The position numbers and the translations under genes are program-made. A stretch of DNA of 64,000 bases, from assembly GCF_009687885.1 (NCBI RefSeq), contig NZ_BLAF01000081.1, positions 1,242 through 65,241 on the forward strand, read 5' to 3'. The stretch comes from Acrocarpospora pleiomorpha (GTDB lineage: Bacteria > Actinomycetota > Actinomycetes > Streptosporangiales > Streptosporangiaceae). The notes under the pieces were generated by a model. That model was given only the letters and a program-made list of their open reading frames with translations. It had not been told where the DNA came from and made no database searches. This document shows positions 27,710 through 36,074 of the stretch, piece after piece; the stretch's first letter is position 1; each line of letters starts with the position of its first letter.

Positions 27710-27724
27710 AAGGGAGTGGAAGCG

Positions 27725-28165
27725 GTGACAAGCGTCCTGAGGCGCGTCCGCGTGGTCGTCGGGTCGATCGGCGACGACATCCACGTCGTGGGCATCACCC
27801 TGCTGGGCCATGCCCTGCGCAACGCGGGCGCCGATGTGATCCAGCTGGGGATCCAGACCTCGCCCGAGGAGTTCGTCGCGGCCGCCGTGACCGAGGACGC
27901 CGACGCCGTGTTCGTCTCGTCGAGCAACGGGCACGCGGGGATCTTCTGCCCCGAGCTGGTGGCAGGACTCCGCGAGGCGGGCGCCGACCCCATCCTGTAC
28001 GTCGGGGGCAACCTGTCGGTCAGCGCCGCGACGCCGTGGGACGAGGTGCGCGAACGCTTCGCGCGCATGGGATTCGACCGGGTCTACCCACCGCGCACAT
28101 TGCCCGACCAGGCGGTCCGGGATCTGGCGGACGATCTGCGTGCGCGCGGGAGCCAGAATGCCTGA
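27725..28165 (+). CDS. Glutamate-mutase-like B12-binding subunit (S/sigma type)
   Basis: 146-residue cobalamin-binding domain. D18-x-H20-x-x-G23 in GDDIHVVG supplies the lower axial histidine, with the SxL-type and GG motifs later (VFVSSSNG; LYVGGNLS). Size and sequence match the small subunit of glutamate mutase rather than methylmalonyl-CoA mutase. GTG 27725 is chosen because GAAGGGAG lies nine bases upstream; GTG 27716 overlaps that site. It overlaps the large-subunit gene by eight bases, so they form one enzyme. Confidence 0.88.
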   Translation: MTSVLRRVRVVVGSIGDDIHVVGITLLGHALRNAGADVIQLGIQTSPEEFVAAAVTEDADAVFVSSSNGHAGIFCPELVAGLREAGADPILYVGGNLSVSAATPWDEVRERFARMGFDRVYPPRTLPDQAVRDLADDLRARGSQNA

Positions 28166-29633
28166 CCAGGTCTCCAACGAGATGCTCGACCTGGACGAGC
28201 TCAAGACGCAACGCGCGTCCGTCTTCCACCGGCAGCTCGGCCGGGAGCCGTACGACCTCGACGAGGCCTGGGACTTCGCGCGATCGAACGCGGAGCGCCG
28301 CGGTATGGCCGCCACCCTCGCCCGGGCCAAAGCCACGGGTAACACGGTGGCCATTCCCCGCGCGGGTGTCGCGCACTGGGACGCGCAGCTCGAGCTGATG
28401 CGCACGCTCTCGGCGGCGGGAGCGGGCGTCGTCCCGATCACGGTCGACAGCCTCACCCGGTCCCTGAAGTTCGAGGACGCGGCCAAGGCCCTCGCCCAGA
28501 GCACGCCCGACCGCTCCGTGCTCAACGGATATCCGCTCCTCGCCCACGGAGTCGAACGCACGCGGGAGCTGATCTCCGCCGTCGATCGGCCGGTCATCGT
28601 GCGCGCCAACGCCATCGACCTGCGGCTCGTAGCCGAAACCGCGTTCGCCTCGGGGGCGACGGGATTCGTGTCGGGCCCGATGTACGCGACCCTTGAGTAC
28701 TCCAAGCTGGGGTCCCTTGAGGTGTCCATCCCGAACTGGCAGTACATCTTCAGGTTGATGGGAGAGTACGCCGCCCACGGCGTCCCCATCGTCGAGGACG
28801 CGATCGGTTTCGCGCAGAGCGGGACGTGCTCGGTTCCCTCGTTGATGCATGTCGGGGTCGTCCTCGACGCGCTGATCATGGCCGGGCAGGGAGTGAAACA
28901 CATCGTCCCGTACCAGATGCTCCAGGGGCACGTGGCCCAGGACGTCGCCGGCTGCATCGCGGTGGGCACGCTGACCGACGAGTACCTCGCCAAGCTGGGC
29001 TTCGGGGACGTGCGGACCTACGTGGCCAGCAGCGACTGGAACGGCGCCTTTCCAGCCCGCCAGCCCGACGCCTACGGCCTGCTCGCGGCCAACGTGCTGG
29101 CCTGCGCGATCGCCCGGACGCCCGTCAACTACGTGAAGACGATCGAGGAGGGCATCGGCGTGCCGACCGCGGCGGCGAACGCCGCCAGCATCCGGTTCAC
29201 GCGGTACCTGACTCACCTGATCTCCCGCCAGGCCACGTCGCTGCTCTCCCCCGAGGTCGAGTTCGAACTCGAACTGAACCTGATGGAGGCCCGCGCGATA
29301 CTCGACGCCGTCCTGGACATGGGGAACGGCGACCCGGTTCGGGGGTCGATCTCCGCCTTGGCCACCGGCGTGCTGGACATTCCGTTCTCTCCGAACGTGC
29401 ATGTGCGGGGAAACGTCCTTCCCGTTCGCGACGCCGACGGCGCGGTGCGTTTCCTCGATCATGGCGCGCTGCCGTTGCCCGCCGCCGCGCTCCGGATCGA
29501 AGCCGAACGACTCGCCTCCCGCCGCGCGCGCAGCGGCTCCGGCGAGCTGTCCTACCAAGACGTGATCGACGACCTGTCCTTCCTCGAATTCGAGGAGCCA
29601 ACCCTGCCAGAAGGCGGTGACCCCCATTCCTGA
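28158..29633 (+). CDS. Glutamate-mutase-like catalytic subunit (E/epsilon type)
   Basis: 491-residue TIM-barrel subunit of an adenosylcobalamin carbon-skeleton mutase. By recall of the Clostridium enzyme, the three arginines that clamp the substrate carboxylates are kept (IPRAGVA, SLTRSL, IVRANA). The segment that should hold the amino-binding Glu171 reads FVSGPMYATLEY instead of the EGGG type, so that Glu appears absent. VIDDLSF at the C-terminus fits the family. The substrate is therefore probably a dicarboxylate but not glutamate. No mutase-repair MutL gene and no methylaspartate ammonia-lyase are nearby. Confidence 0.87.
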   Translation: MPDQVSNEMLDLDELKTQRASVFHRQLGREPYDLDEAWDFARSNAERRGMAATLARAKATGNTVAIPRAGVAHWDAQLELMRTLSAAGAGVVPITVDSLTRSLKFEDAAKALAQSTPDRSVLNGYPLLAHGVERTRELISAVDRPVIVRANAIDLRLVAETAFASGATGFVSGPMYATLEYSKLGSLEVSIPNWQYIFRLMGEYAAHGVPIVEDAIGFAQSGTCSVPSLMHVGVVLDALIMAGQGVKHIVPYQMLQGHVAQDVAGCIAVGTLTDEYLAKLGFGDVRTYVASSDWNGAFPARQPDAYGLLAANVLACAIARTPVNYVKTIEEGIGVPTAAANAASIRFTRYLTHLISRQATSLLSPEVEFELELNLMEARAILDAVLDMGNGDPVRGSISALATGVLDIPFSPNVHVRGNVLPVRDADGAVRFLDHGALPLPAAALRIEAERLASRRARSGSGELSYQDVIDDLSFLEFEEPTLPEGGDPHS

Positions 29634-30387
29634 CCTGAGTTCATGGTCCACCTCGATCACCGACGTCGAAGACAGTTCGATCCGCTATCGCGGTGTCCCC
29701 ATCGAGGACCTGATCGACGACGGTGACCTGGCGACCACGCTGTGGTTGGTGCTCTTCGGGGGAACACCCGGCACCGGCTCCGCCGACGCGCTCCGCCGCG
29801 CCCTGATCGCCGCACTGGACCACGGCGTCTCGGCCCCGTCCACGCTGGTCGCGCGGGTGACCGCGTCGACCCGGTCGGCGGTGCCCTTCGCGGTCGCCGG
29901 TGGCCTGATGGCGTTCGCGGGCCCCGCGCACGGGGGAGCAGCCGAAGGGGCGGCGAACCTCTTCGTCGAGATCGCGGCCTCGGACGACCACGAGACCGGC
30001 GCCCGCGACGTGGTGCGGCGGCTGCTGGACCGCGGGGACAGATTTCCCGGGTACGGGCATCCCTACCACCGGCGGGATCCGCGCGTTCCCGCCCTCATGA
30101 GCGGCGTGGCCGAGGACCGGACCCACCGGCGGATCGCCCGGCTCTGCGAGGCGGCACTCCGTGCCGAGTCCGGACGCGACCTGCGCATGAACGCCGACGC
30201 CGCGGTGGCCGCGCTGCTCCTGGACGCCGGGCTCGGCACCGCCGACATCACCCTCGTCACCGGGCTGGGGAGGGCCTTCGGGCTGGCCGCGCACGCCCGC
30301 GAGGAGCTCATGGGCGAGAAGCCCTTCCGCGCCCCGTCCCTGGACACGATCCGGTTCGTGTCACCCGCAAAGCAGGAGGAAGCGTAA
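29617..30387 (+). CDS. Citrate-synthase-like / citryl-CoA-lyase-like protein
   Basis: 256 residues, about the size of stand-alone citryl-CoA lyases rather than of full citrate synthases. The catalytic residues of the superfamily are present: His105 in GPAHGGAAEG, His148 in GYGHPYHRRDPR and Asp194 in NADAAVA. It probably forms or, with the neighbouring CoA ligase, cleaves a hydroxyacyl-CoA to an acyl-CoA and an oxo acid. GTG 29617 overlaps the mutase gene by 17 bases. Direction and substrate are inferred only. Confidence 0.85.
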   Translation: MTPIPDLSSWSTSITDVEDSSIRYRGVPIEDLIDDGDLATTLWLVLFGGTPGTGSADALRRALIAALDHGVSAPSTLVARVTASTRSAVPFAVAGGLMAFAGPAHGGAAEGAANLFVEIAASDDHETGARDVVRRLLDRGDRFPGYGHPYHRRDPRVPALMSGVAEDRTHRRIARLCEAALRAESGRDLRMNADAAVAALLLDAGLGTADITLVTGLGRAFGLAAHAREELMGEKPFRAPSLDTIRFVSPAKQEEA

Positions 30388-30390
30388 GCG

Positions 30391-31602
30391 ATGACGAAGC
30401 TGCTCGAATACCAGGTGAAGGAGATCCTCCGCGAGGAGGGGATCGCGACGCCACCCGGGCTGGTCTGCCGTTCGGCGGCCGAGGCCCGGGAGGCGGCGGC
30501 GGAGCTCGGTGGCCGGGTGTTCGTGAAGGCGCAGGTCGCCGCCGGGGACCGGGCGTCCGCCGGCGGGGTACGGTCAGGCGCGGACCCGGCGGAGGCCGAG
30601 GCGATCGCCGCGGAGCTCCTCGCGGCCACCATCCAGGGCATGCCGGTCGAGGCCGTGCTCGTCGAGGCCGGCATCCAGGCCGAGTGGGAGGGGTACGCGA
30701 GCGTCTCGATCGTGGAAGGCCCGCCGCGCCGCGTGCTTCGCTTCTCCAGCTCCGGCGGGACTGGTTTCGACCCGGCGCGGGCGGCCTTCCAGCTGGAGTT
30801 CGACTCGCACATCGAACCCCACGTGATCAGACGGGAGCTCCGGCGCACCGGCCTCGCCTCGCACGAACTCCTGGAGGTGACGCGGACGCTGTCCGCGATG
30901 ATCCGGTGCGTCTCGCGCTGGTCGGCCTACCTCCTGGAGCTGAACCCGATCGCGTTGACCCCGCACGGCCTGGTCGCGCTCGACGGCAAGGCCGACATCG
31001 ACGACTATTCCAAGGCCCTGATCCCGGACGCGGCGTACCTGGAGGCGGTGGAGACGGACCCGCGCGAGCGGCTCGCCCGTGAATACCAGTCCCGTGACCA
31101 CCGGGGGAGCTTCCGCTACGTGCAGCTGCTGCCCGAAGGGGCGGCGCCCGCCGAGCAGCCCCGGGTCGCCTCCCACTCGGTCGGAGGGGGCGAGTCGATG
31201 GTCGTCCTCGACGCCCTCGCGGCTGCGGATCTCGCGCCCACGAACTACTGCGACACCTCGGGCGCTCCCTCCGCCGAGAAGGTCGCGGTGGCGGCCGAGC
31301 TGGTGGCGGGTCAGCCGCACATCGAGGGCGTGCTCTTCTCGACCTGCATCGCCAACCAGCCGCTCACCACGACGGCGCACGGGCTGGTCGACGGCTGGGA
31401 ACGCGCCGGTTGGCGAGGGCCCAGCGTGGTGCGCTTCGCGGGCAACGAATCGCCGCAGGCGCGGGACATCGTCGCGCGGTGGGGCACGGGCCGCATGGAT
31501 CGCCTCCGTGTGGTCGGTGAGGAAACCGATGAGTGGACGGCCGCGCGGATGCTGCGTGACCTGATCGAGGACGTCAACTCCAGCGAGGAGCAGGGCCGAT
31601 GA
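30391..31602 (+). CDS. SucC-like acid-CoA ligase beta subunit
   Basis: 403-residue ATP-grasp protein with the beta-subunit layout of succinyl-CoA, malate-CoA and citryl-CoA synthetases: N-terminal LLEYQVKEILREEGI, VFVKAQV, and LLELNPIAL with the metal-binding Glu/Asn. The C-terminal CoA-ligase domain is divergent. ATG 30391 is preceded by AGGAGGAAG. It overlaps the alpha-subunit gene by four bases. With the lyase gene it resembles the two-step citrate-cleaving system of Hydrogenobacter. Confidence 0.88.
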   Translation: MTKLLEYQVKEILREEGIATPPGLVCRSAAEAREAAAELGGRVFVKAQVAAGDRASAGGVRSGADPAEAEAIAAELLAATIQGMPVEAVLVEAGIQAEWEGYASVSIVEGPPRRVLRFSSSGGTGFDPARAAFQLEFDSHIEPHVIRRELRRTGLASHELLEVTRTLSAMIRCVSRWSAYLLELNPIALTPHGLVALDGKADIDDYSKALIPDAAYLEAVETDPRERLAREYQSRDHRGSFRYVQLLPEGAAPAEQPRVASHSVGGGESMVVLDALAAADLAPTNYCDTSGAPSAEKVAVAAELVAGQPHIEGVLFSTCIANQPLTTTAHGLVDGWERAGWRGPSVVRFAGNESPQARDIVARWGTGRMDRLRVVGEETDEWTAARMLRDLIEDVNSSEEQGR

Positions 31603-32471
31603 GTTTCTTGGTGGACCGGAACACGCGTGTTCTCATCCAGGGCATAACCGGGCAACTCGGCGTGTACGTCACGGAGTTGATGTCCAGGGCCGGCTACCAG
31701 CCGGTAGCCGGCGTCACCCCCGGCCGTGGCGGCACCTCGGTCGGCGGAGTTCCGGTCTTCGACACCGTCGCCGAAGCGGCCGACCAGACCGGGTGCACCG
31801 CGTCCCTGGTGCTGGTGCCCCCGGCCGGGCTGCGGGACGCGGCGCTTGAGGCGATTCACGAGCGCATGGACCCCGTCACGCTCATGGTCGACGGAGTTCC
31901 GCTCAACCTGTCGATCGAACTGCTGAGCAAGGCTCGCGAAAGCGCGGTGACGCTGATCGGTCCCAACAGCCCGGGAATCATCAGCCCGGGCCAGTGCCTG
32001 CTCGGGGCCCTGGATCCCAGCAGGTTCAGGCCGGGCGAGGTCGCCGTCGTTTCGCGCAGCGGCGGGATGATGTCGACGATCGCCGACAACCTCGCGCGCG
32101 CCGGCATAGGCACGTCCACGTGCATCGGCATCGGCGGGGACAGCGTGATCGGCATCGACATGCCCACGGCCGTCACGCTGGCGGAGAAGGACCCGGACAC
32201 CCGGGCGATCGTGATCTTTGGCGAGATCGGGACCACGCAGGAGGAGCGGCTCGCTGAGCTGATCCGCAAGGGCCAGGTCGGCAAGCCGGTCGTCGCGTAC
32301 ATCGCGGGCGCGGCGGCCCCGGCGGGCATCCGCTACAGCCATGCCGGCGCGCAGGCCGACGGACCTGCCGGAAGCGCCCAGGCCAAGATGGCGACGCTCG
32401 CCGAGGCGGGCGCGCACGTGGTCGAGAGGTACGTCAGCGTGGGGCAGCTGACCAGGGAACTGCTGGGCTGA
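31599..32471 (+). CDS. SucD-like acid-CoA ligase alpha subunit
   Basis: 290-residue subunit with a CoA-binding Rossmann fold (VLIQGITGQLGVYVTELM), GPNSPGIISPGQ, and the phosphohistidine His248 in YSHAGAQ, equivalent to E. coli SucD His246. The usual Cys/Thr-rich specificity region differs from SucD, so the acid activated is probably not succinate. ATG 31599 sits in ATGA with the beta-subunit stop. Last gene of the mutase-lyase-ligase unit. Confidence 0.9.
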   Translation: MSFLVDRNTRVLIQGITGQLGVYVTELMSRAGYQPVAGVTPGRGGTSVGGVPVFDTVAEAADQTGCTASLVLVPPAGLRDAALEAIHERMDPVTLMVDGVPLNLSIELLSKARESAVTLIGPNSPGIISPGQCLLGALDPSRFRPGEVAVVSRSGGMMSTIADNLARAGIGTSTCIGIGGDSVIGIDMPTAVTLAEKDPDTRAIVIFGEIGTTQEERLAELIRKGQVGKPVVAYIAGAAAPAGIRYSHAGAQADGPAGSAQAKMATLAEAGAHVVERYVSVGQLTRELLG

Positions 32472-32522
32472 TCGGCCTTCACCGGTCTCCGGATCGGCAA
32501 GTGAAACCCGCATCCTGGCTAT

Positions 32523-32536
32523 TGTATTCAAGATAC
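32523..32536. promoter_or_regulatory. Island operator, copy 3 (before the Liv transporter)
   Basis: TGTATTCAAGATAC, identical to the core of copy 2, followed by TGAATCCG. It lies 67 bp upstream of the permease start. Confidence 0.7.
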
Positions 32537-32603
32537 TGAATCCGTATATTCCGGAGTGGCTCGGACGCTCCACATCCCGGGCAGGACGAGGAAAGGGGTG
32601 GGC

Positions 32604-34559
32604 ATGGATCTCCTCATGCAACACCTGTTCAACGGCGTGGTCGCCAGCTCCGTATACATGCTCATCGCGGTCGGCATCACGCTGGTGTTCGGGCTGACGC
32701 GACTGATCAACTTCGCGCACGGCCAGTTCCTCGTCCTCGCCGTCTTCGTGGCGCTCGACCTGATCACGGCGGGCGTGCCCTTCGTCTTCGCCGCGCTGGC
32801 CGCCGTCGTGACCGCCGGGGCGATCGGCTGGCTGAGCGAACGGCTGCTCTTCCGCTTCACGATGGACAACCCCTACAACGGACTGATCATCGGCCTCGGG
32901 CTGCTGCTCGTGCTGGAGGCGGCGGCCTTCAAGATCTGGGGCGGCTTCCAGGTCAGCGTGCCCGCCGCACTCGACGGCGGCGCCGCCCTCGGCGACACCT
33001 ACTTCGCCTGGAACCGGGTGCTCGTGCTCGTCATGGCGGGCCTGGTCACCGCCGGTCTGTTCCTGCTGCTGGCCAGGACGAAGCTCGGCGCGCAACTGCG
33101 GGCCGCGCACGAGAATCCCGTCGCGGCATCGCACGTCGGCGTGAACGTCGGGCGCATGGTCACGGTCGCCTTCGTGGCGGGCTCCGCGCTCGCCGGTCTT
33201 GGCGGCGTGTTCTACGGCACGCTCCAGCCCGTGGGCGCTTTCGACGGCGGGCACCTGATCCTCAAGGGATTCGCGGTCGCCCTGCTGGGCGGCCTGGGGA
33301 ACGTGTCAGGGCTGGCGAAGGCCAGCGTGCTCTACGGCATCGGTGAGACGTTGGTGGCGGGTTACGGCCGCGCCGAATACGTTCCGTTCTTCACCTACGG
33401 AGTGATCATCATTGTGCTGCTCGTGCGGCCGGGTGGTCTCTTCGAGAAGCACCCGCCCGGCGACTCGACCTTCGCCCGGTCATCCAGGGGCGTCGCCCAC
33501 GTGCGGAGGCACAGCCGGGTGGAGACACTGCTGGGCGGCGCCGCCTTCGTGCTCCTGCCGATCGTGATCTTCGAGGCGGTGGGCACGTCCCGGTTGCAGT
33601 CGCTCGTCCTGCTCAGCGTCCTGTACGCCATCCAGGTCTACGCGCTGGCGTACGTGTACGAGACCACCGGCGTCCTGTCGATCGCGCAGGGCGGCCTGAT
33701 GGCCGTGGGCGCCTACTCGGCCGGGGTCATCGCCGTGCACCTGGGTCTGGGCTTCTGGTGGGCGCTGCTGGTCGCGGTGCCGCTGACGGTGGCGGCCGGG
33801 GCGCTCCTCGGGCTGGTGGTCTCCCGATGTACGGGCCACTACCTGCTCCTCGTCACGCTGGCCTTCTCCGCGCTCGTCACCCAGGTGACGCTGACCGCCA
33901 TCGACCTGACGAACGGCGACAACGGGCTGATCCTGCCGGAAAGACTCCCCGTGATCGGTCCCATCACCTTCACCGACCTCCGGTCCCAGTTCTACCTGGT
34001 GCTCCTCGTGACGCTCCTGGCCGCCTTCGGCCTCCGCATGGTCAAGCCGACCCGTTTCGGCAGGCAGCTCGCGGGAGTCCGGGAGAACGAGAGCCTCGCC
34101 CGCTCGATCGGCCTGCGGGTCGGCCGGGCCAAGGTCGGCGCCTTCGCGCTGAGCGGAGCCGTGTCAGCCGTGGGGGGCGTGCTCTACCTCTACACGCAGA
34201 CCGTGATCGTCCCCACGTCGTTCGACGCCATCTTCAGCATCGAGATCGTCATCATCCTGATCCTGGGCGGGATCTCACTCGCCGGCCCGCTGGTCGCCTC
34301 GATGGTCTACGTGTTGCTGCCCGAGCTCCTGCGACTCGATCCGGTGGACCAACAACTCCTGTTCGGGGTGCTCCTCATCATGATCATTCTCCTTCTCCCG
34401 CGCGGCCTGGTCCCGGCGCTGATCACCGGCTACTCGACGCTCCGGTCTCGTCTCACCCGTACCGGTCACCCGGCCGCGGCCGCCGGCTCCAGCAGGCCCG
34501 CGGCCGGTGGCGCCGACGCGCGGCCCTCGTCCGACCTGGTGCGAGAGGAGATCTCATGA
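32604..34559 (+). CDS. Fused LivH-LivM ABC permease
   Basis: 651 residues joining both membrane subunits of a branched-chain-amino-acid-type (HAAT) importer. Residues about 1-285 are LivH-like (GLTRLINFAHGQF; GLGNVSGLAK), followed by a charged linker around 290-310 and a LivM-like half (GVLSIAQGGLMAVGAY; LAGVRENESLARSIGL). ATG 32604 follows GGAAAGGGG. It overlaps the first ATPase gene (ATGA). HAAT systems carry amino acids, amides, urea and also aromatic or short organic acids; here probably the island's substrate. Confidence 0.92.
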   Translation: MDLLMQHLFNGVVASSVYMLIAVGITLVFGLTRLINFAHGQFLVLAVFVALDLITAGVPFVFAALAAVVTAGAIGWLSERLLFRFTMDNPYNGLIIGLGLLLVLEAAAFKIWGGFQVSVPAALDGGAALGDTYFAWNRVLVLVMAGLVTAGLFLLLARTKLGAQLRAAHENPVAASHVGVNVGRMVTVAFVAGSALAGLGGVFYGTLQPVGAFDGGHLILKGFAVALLGGLGNVSGLAKASVLYGIGETLVAGYGRAEYVPFFTYGVIIIVLLVRPGGLFEKHPPGDSTFARSSRGVAHVRRHSRVETLLGGAAFVLLPIVIFEAVGTSRLQSLVLLSVLYAIQVYALAYVYETTGVLSIAQGGLMAVGAYSAGVIAVHLGLGFWWALLVAVPLTVAAGALLGLVVSRCTGHYLLLVTLAFSALVTQVTLTAIDLTNGDNGLILPERLPVIGPITFTDLRSQFYLVLLVTLLAAFGLRMVKPTRFGRQLAGVRENESLARSIGLRVGRAKVGAFALSGAVSAVGGVLYLYTQTVIVPTSFDAIFSIEIVIILILGGISLAGPLVASMVYVLLPELLRLDPVDQQLLFGVLLIMIILLLPRGLVPALITGYSTLRSRLTRTGHPAAAAGSSRPAAGGADARPSSDLVREEIS

Positions 34560-35293
34560 GCGAGGTCCTGCTGCGTGGCGCCGGGGTGACGGTTCGGTTC
34601 GGAGCGCTGGTCGCCTGCGACGCGGTGGACATCGACGTCGTGGCCGGTGAGATTCTCGGCATCATCGGCCCGAACGGCTCGGGGAAGAGCACGCTGCTGC
34701 GCGCGCTGTCCTCCGTCCACCCGCCGACGCGGGGCGGCGTCTTCTGGCGAGGCGAGGAGGTCACCGGCTGGAAGGTCGACAAACTGGCCCGGCACGGGCT
34801 GGTCATGGCGTCGCAGAACCAGATGGTCTTCGGCGGGGTCACCGTGCGGGAGGCCCTCGCCATCGCGCACAGCTGCCGCCCGAAGAGCAAGCGCGTCGAC
34901 GAGGCGCTCGCCGGGGAGAGACTCGTCGCGCTCGTGGGCCTCGACGCGGTCCTCGACGCGCTCGCGTCCGACCTTCCCCTGGGCTATCTCCGCCGGCTCG
35001 GGATCGGCATCGCGCTGGCGGCGCAGCCAGACCTGCTGCTGCTCGACGAGCCCGCGGCCGGGCTCAACGACTTCGAGACGCGCGAGCTCAAGGCGCTGTT
35101 ACTGACGTTGCGGGACCTGGGCGTCACCGTCGGCATCGTCGACCACGACATGACCTTGATGGTGTCCATGTGCGACAGGGTGGTGGTCCTCGACGCCGGA
35201 AAGAAGCTGGTCGAGGGCCCTCCGTCGGTGGTGGTGAAGGATCCGCGGGTCATCGAGGCCTACCTCGGGACCCCGATGGAGGAGAAGCCATGA
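34556..35293 (+). CDS. Liv-type ABC ATPase (LivG position), degenerate signature
   Basis: 245 residues. Walker A GPNGSGKST and Walker B LLLLDEPAAGLND are intact, and the switch His is in IVDHDM. The ABC signature, normally LSYGQ-like, reads LPLGYLRRL, lacking the canonical Ser-Gly-Gln. If real, this half-site would hydrolyse ATP poorly, as in asymmetric transporters. ATG 34556 overlaps the fused permease stop; longer in-frame readings inside the permease gene are spurious. Confidence 0.9.
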   Translation: MSEVLLRGAGVTVRFGALVACDAVDIDVVAGEILGIIGPNGSGKSTLLRALSSVHPPTRGGVFWRGEEVTGWKVDKLARHGLVMASQNQMVFGGVTVREALAIAHSCRPKSKRVDEALAGERLVALVGLDAVLDALASDLPLGYLRRLGIGIALAAQPDLLLLDEPAAGLNDFETRELKALLLTLRDLGVTVGIVDHDMTLMVSMCDRVVVLDAGKKLVEGPPSVVVKDPRVIEAYLGTPMEEKP

Positions 35294-36012
35294 GCACTGC
35301 CGAACTGGAGATCTCGGGACTCACCGCGGGGTACGGCGGGGTCGTCGCCGTCAAGGACGTCAGCCTGTCCGTGCCGGCGGGCACGACCGTCGCCCTGCTC
35401 GGAGCGAACGGCGCGGGCAAGAGCACGATCCTGCGCAGTGTCTCCGGTCAGGTGAAGCCGCGGTCCGGCGACATCCGGCTGAACGGGGAGTCGCTCGTCG
35501 GTCTCCGCCCCGACCAGACCCTCGCCAGGGGCGTGGCCCATGTGCTCGAAGGCCGGCAGGTGTTCGCGCAGATGACCGTGCTGGAGAACCTCCGGCTGGG
35601 TTCCGTCCGGCGCGGCGGCGGAACCCATGACGAGACCATCGCGCTGCTGCTCGACCACTTCCCGGTTCTCGCGGAGAAGGCGAAGCAGCCGGCGGGTCAG
35701 CTGTCGGGTGGACAGCAGCAGATGCTCGCCATCTCGCGCGCGCTCATGTCGCGCCCGCGGATGCTGCTGCTCGACGAGCCGTCGCTGGGCCTGGCACCGG
35801 TGATGCTCCCGACGATCGTGGAGCTGATCCGTTGGGCACAGACCACGTTCGGGGCCGCGGTCCTGATCGTGGAACAGTACAGCGCGCTGGCCCTACAGGT
35901 CTCGACCTGGGGTTACGTGCTCCGGAACGGACACCTTGTCGCCTCCGCCTCCAGCGCGGAGCTGTCGGAGGGCGACGCCATCAACACCGCCTACTTCGGT
36001 GTCGACCCCTGA
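35290..36012 (+). CDS. Liv-type ABC ATPase (LivF position)
   Basis: 240 residues with all motifs canonical: Walker A GANGAGKST, signature LSGGQQQM, Walker B LLLDEPSLGLAP, Glu next to Walker B, and the LivF-like VEQ at the switch position. ATG 35290 overlaps the previous gene by four bases. It pairs with the degenerate ATPase to form the motor. Confidence 0.93.
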   Translation: MSTAELEISGLTAGYGGVVAVKDVSLSVPAGTTVALLGANGAGKSTILRSVSGQVKPRSGDIRLNGESLVGLRPDQTLARGVAHVLEGRQVFAQMTVLENLRLGSVRRGGGTHDETIALLLDHFPVLAEKAKQPAGQLSGGQQQMLAISRALMSRPRMLLLDEPSLGLAPVMLPTIVELIRWAQTTFGAAVLIVEQYSALALQVSTWGYVLRNGHLVASASSAELSEGDAINTAYFGVDP

Positions 36013-36074
36013 GCGATCGACCCGGGGAATTCACGGGCTCGGACACCCACGTCCGGAAGAACCAAAGGAGAGTC

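Noticed and set aside
27648..27724. Cobalamin riboswitch before the B12 mutase genes
   Set aside because: The 77-bp leader is too short and has no B12-box-like sequence; it holds the island operator instead.
29617..32471. Reading the three genes as TCA-cycle citrate synthase and succinyl-CoA synthetase
   Set aside because: The citrate-synthase-like protein is far too short, the ligase is divergent, and the operon lies with a B12 mutase and a catabolic regulator.
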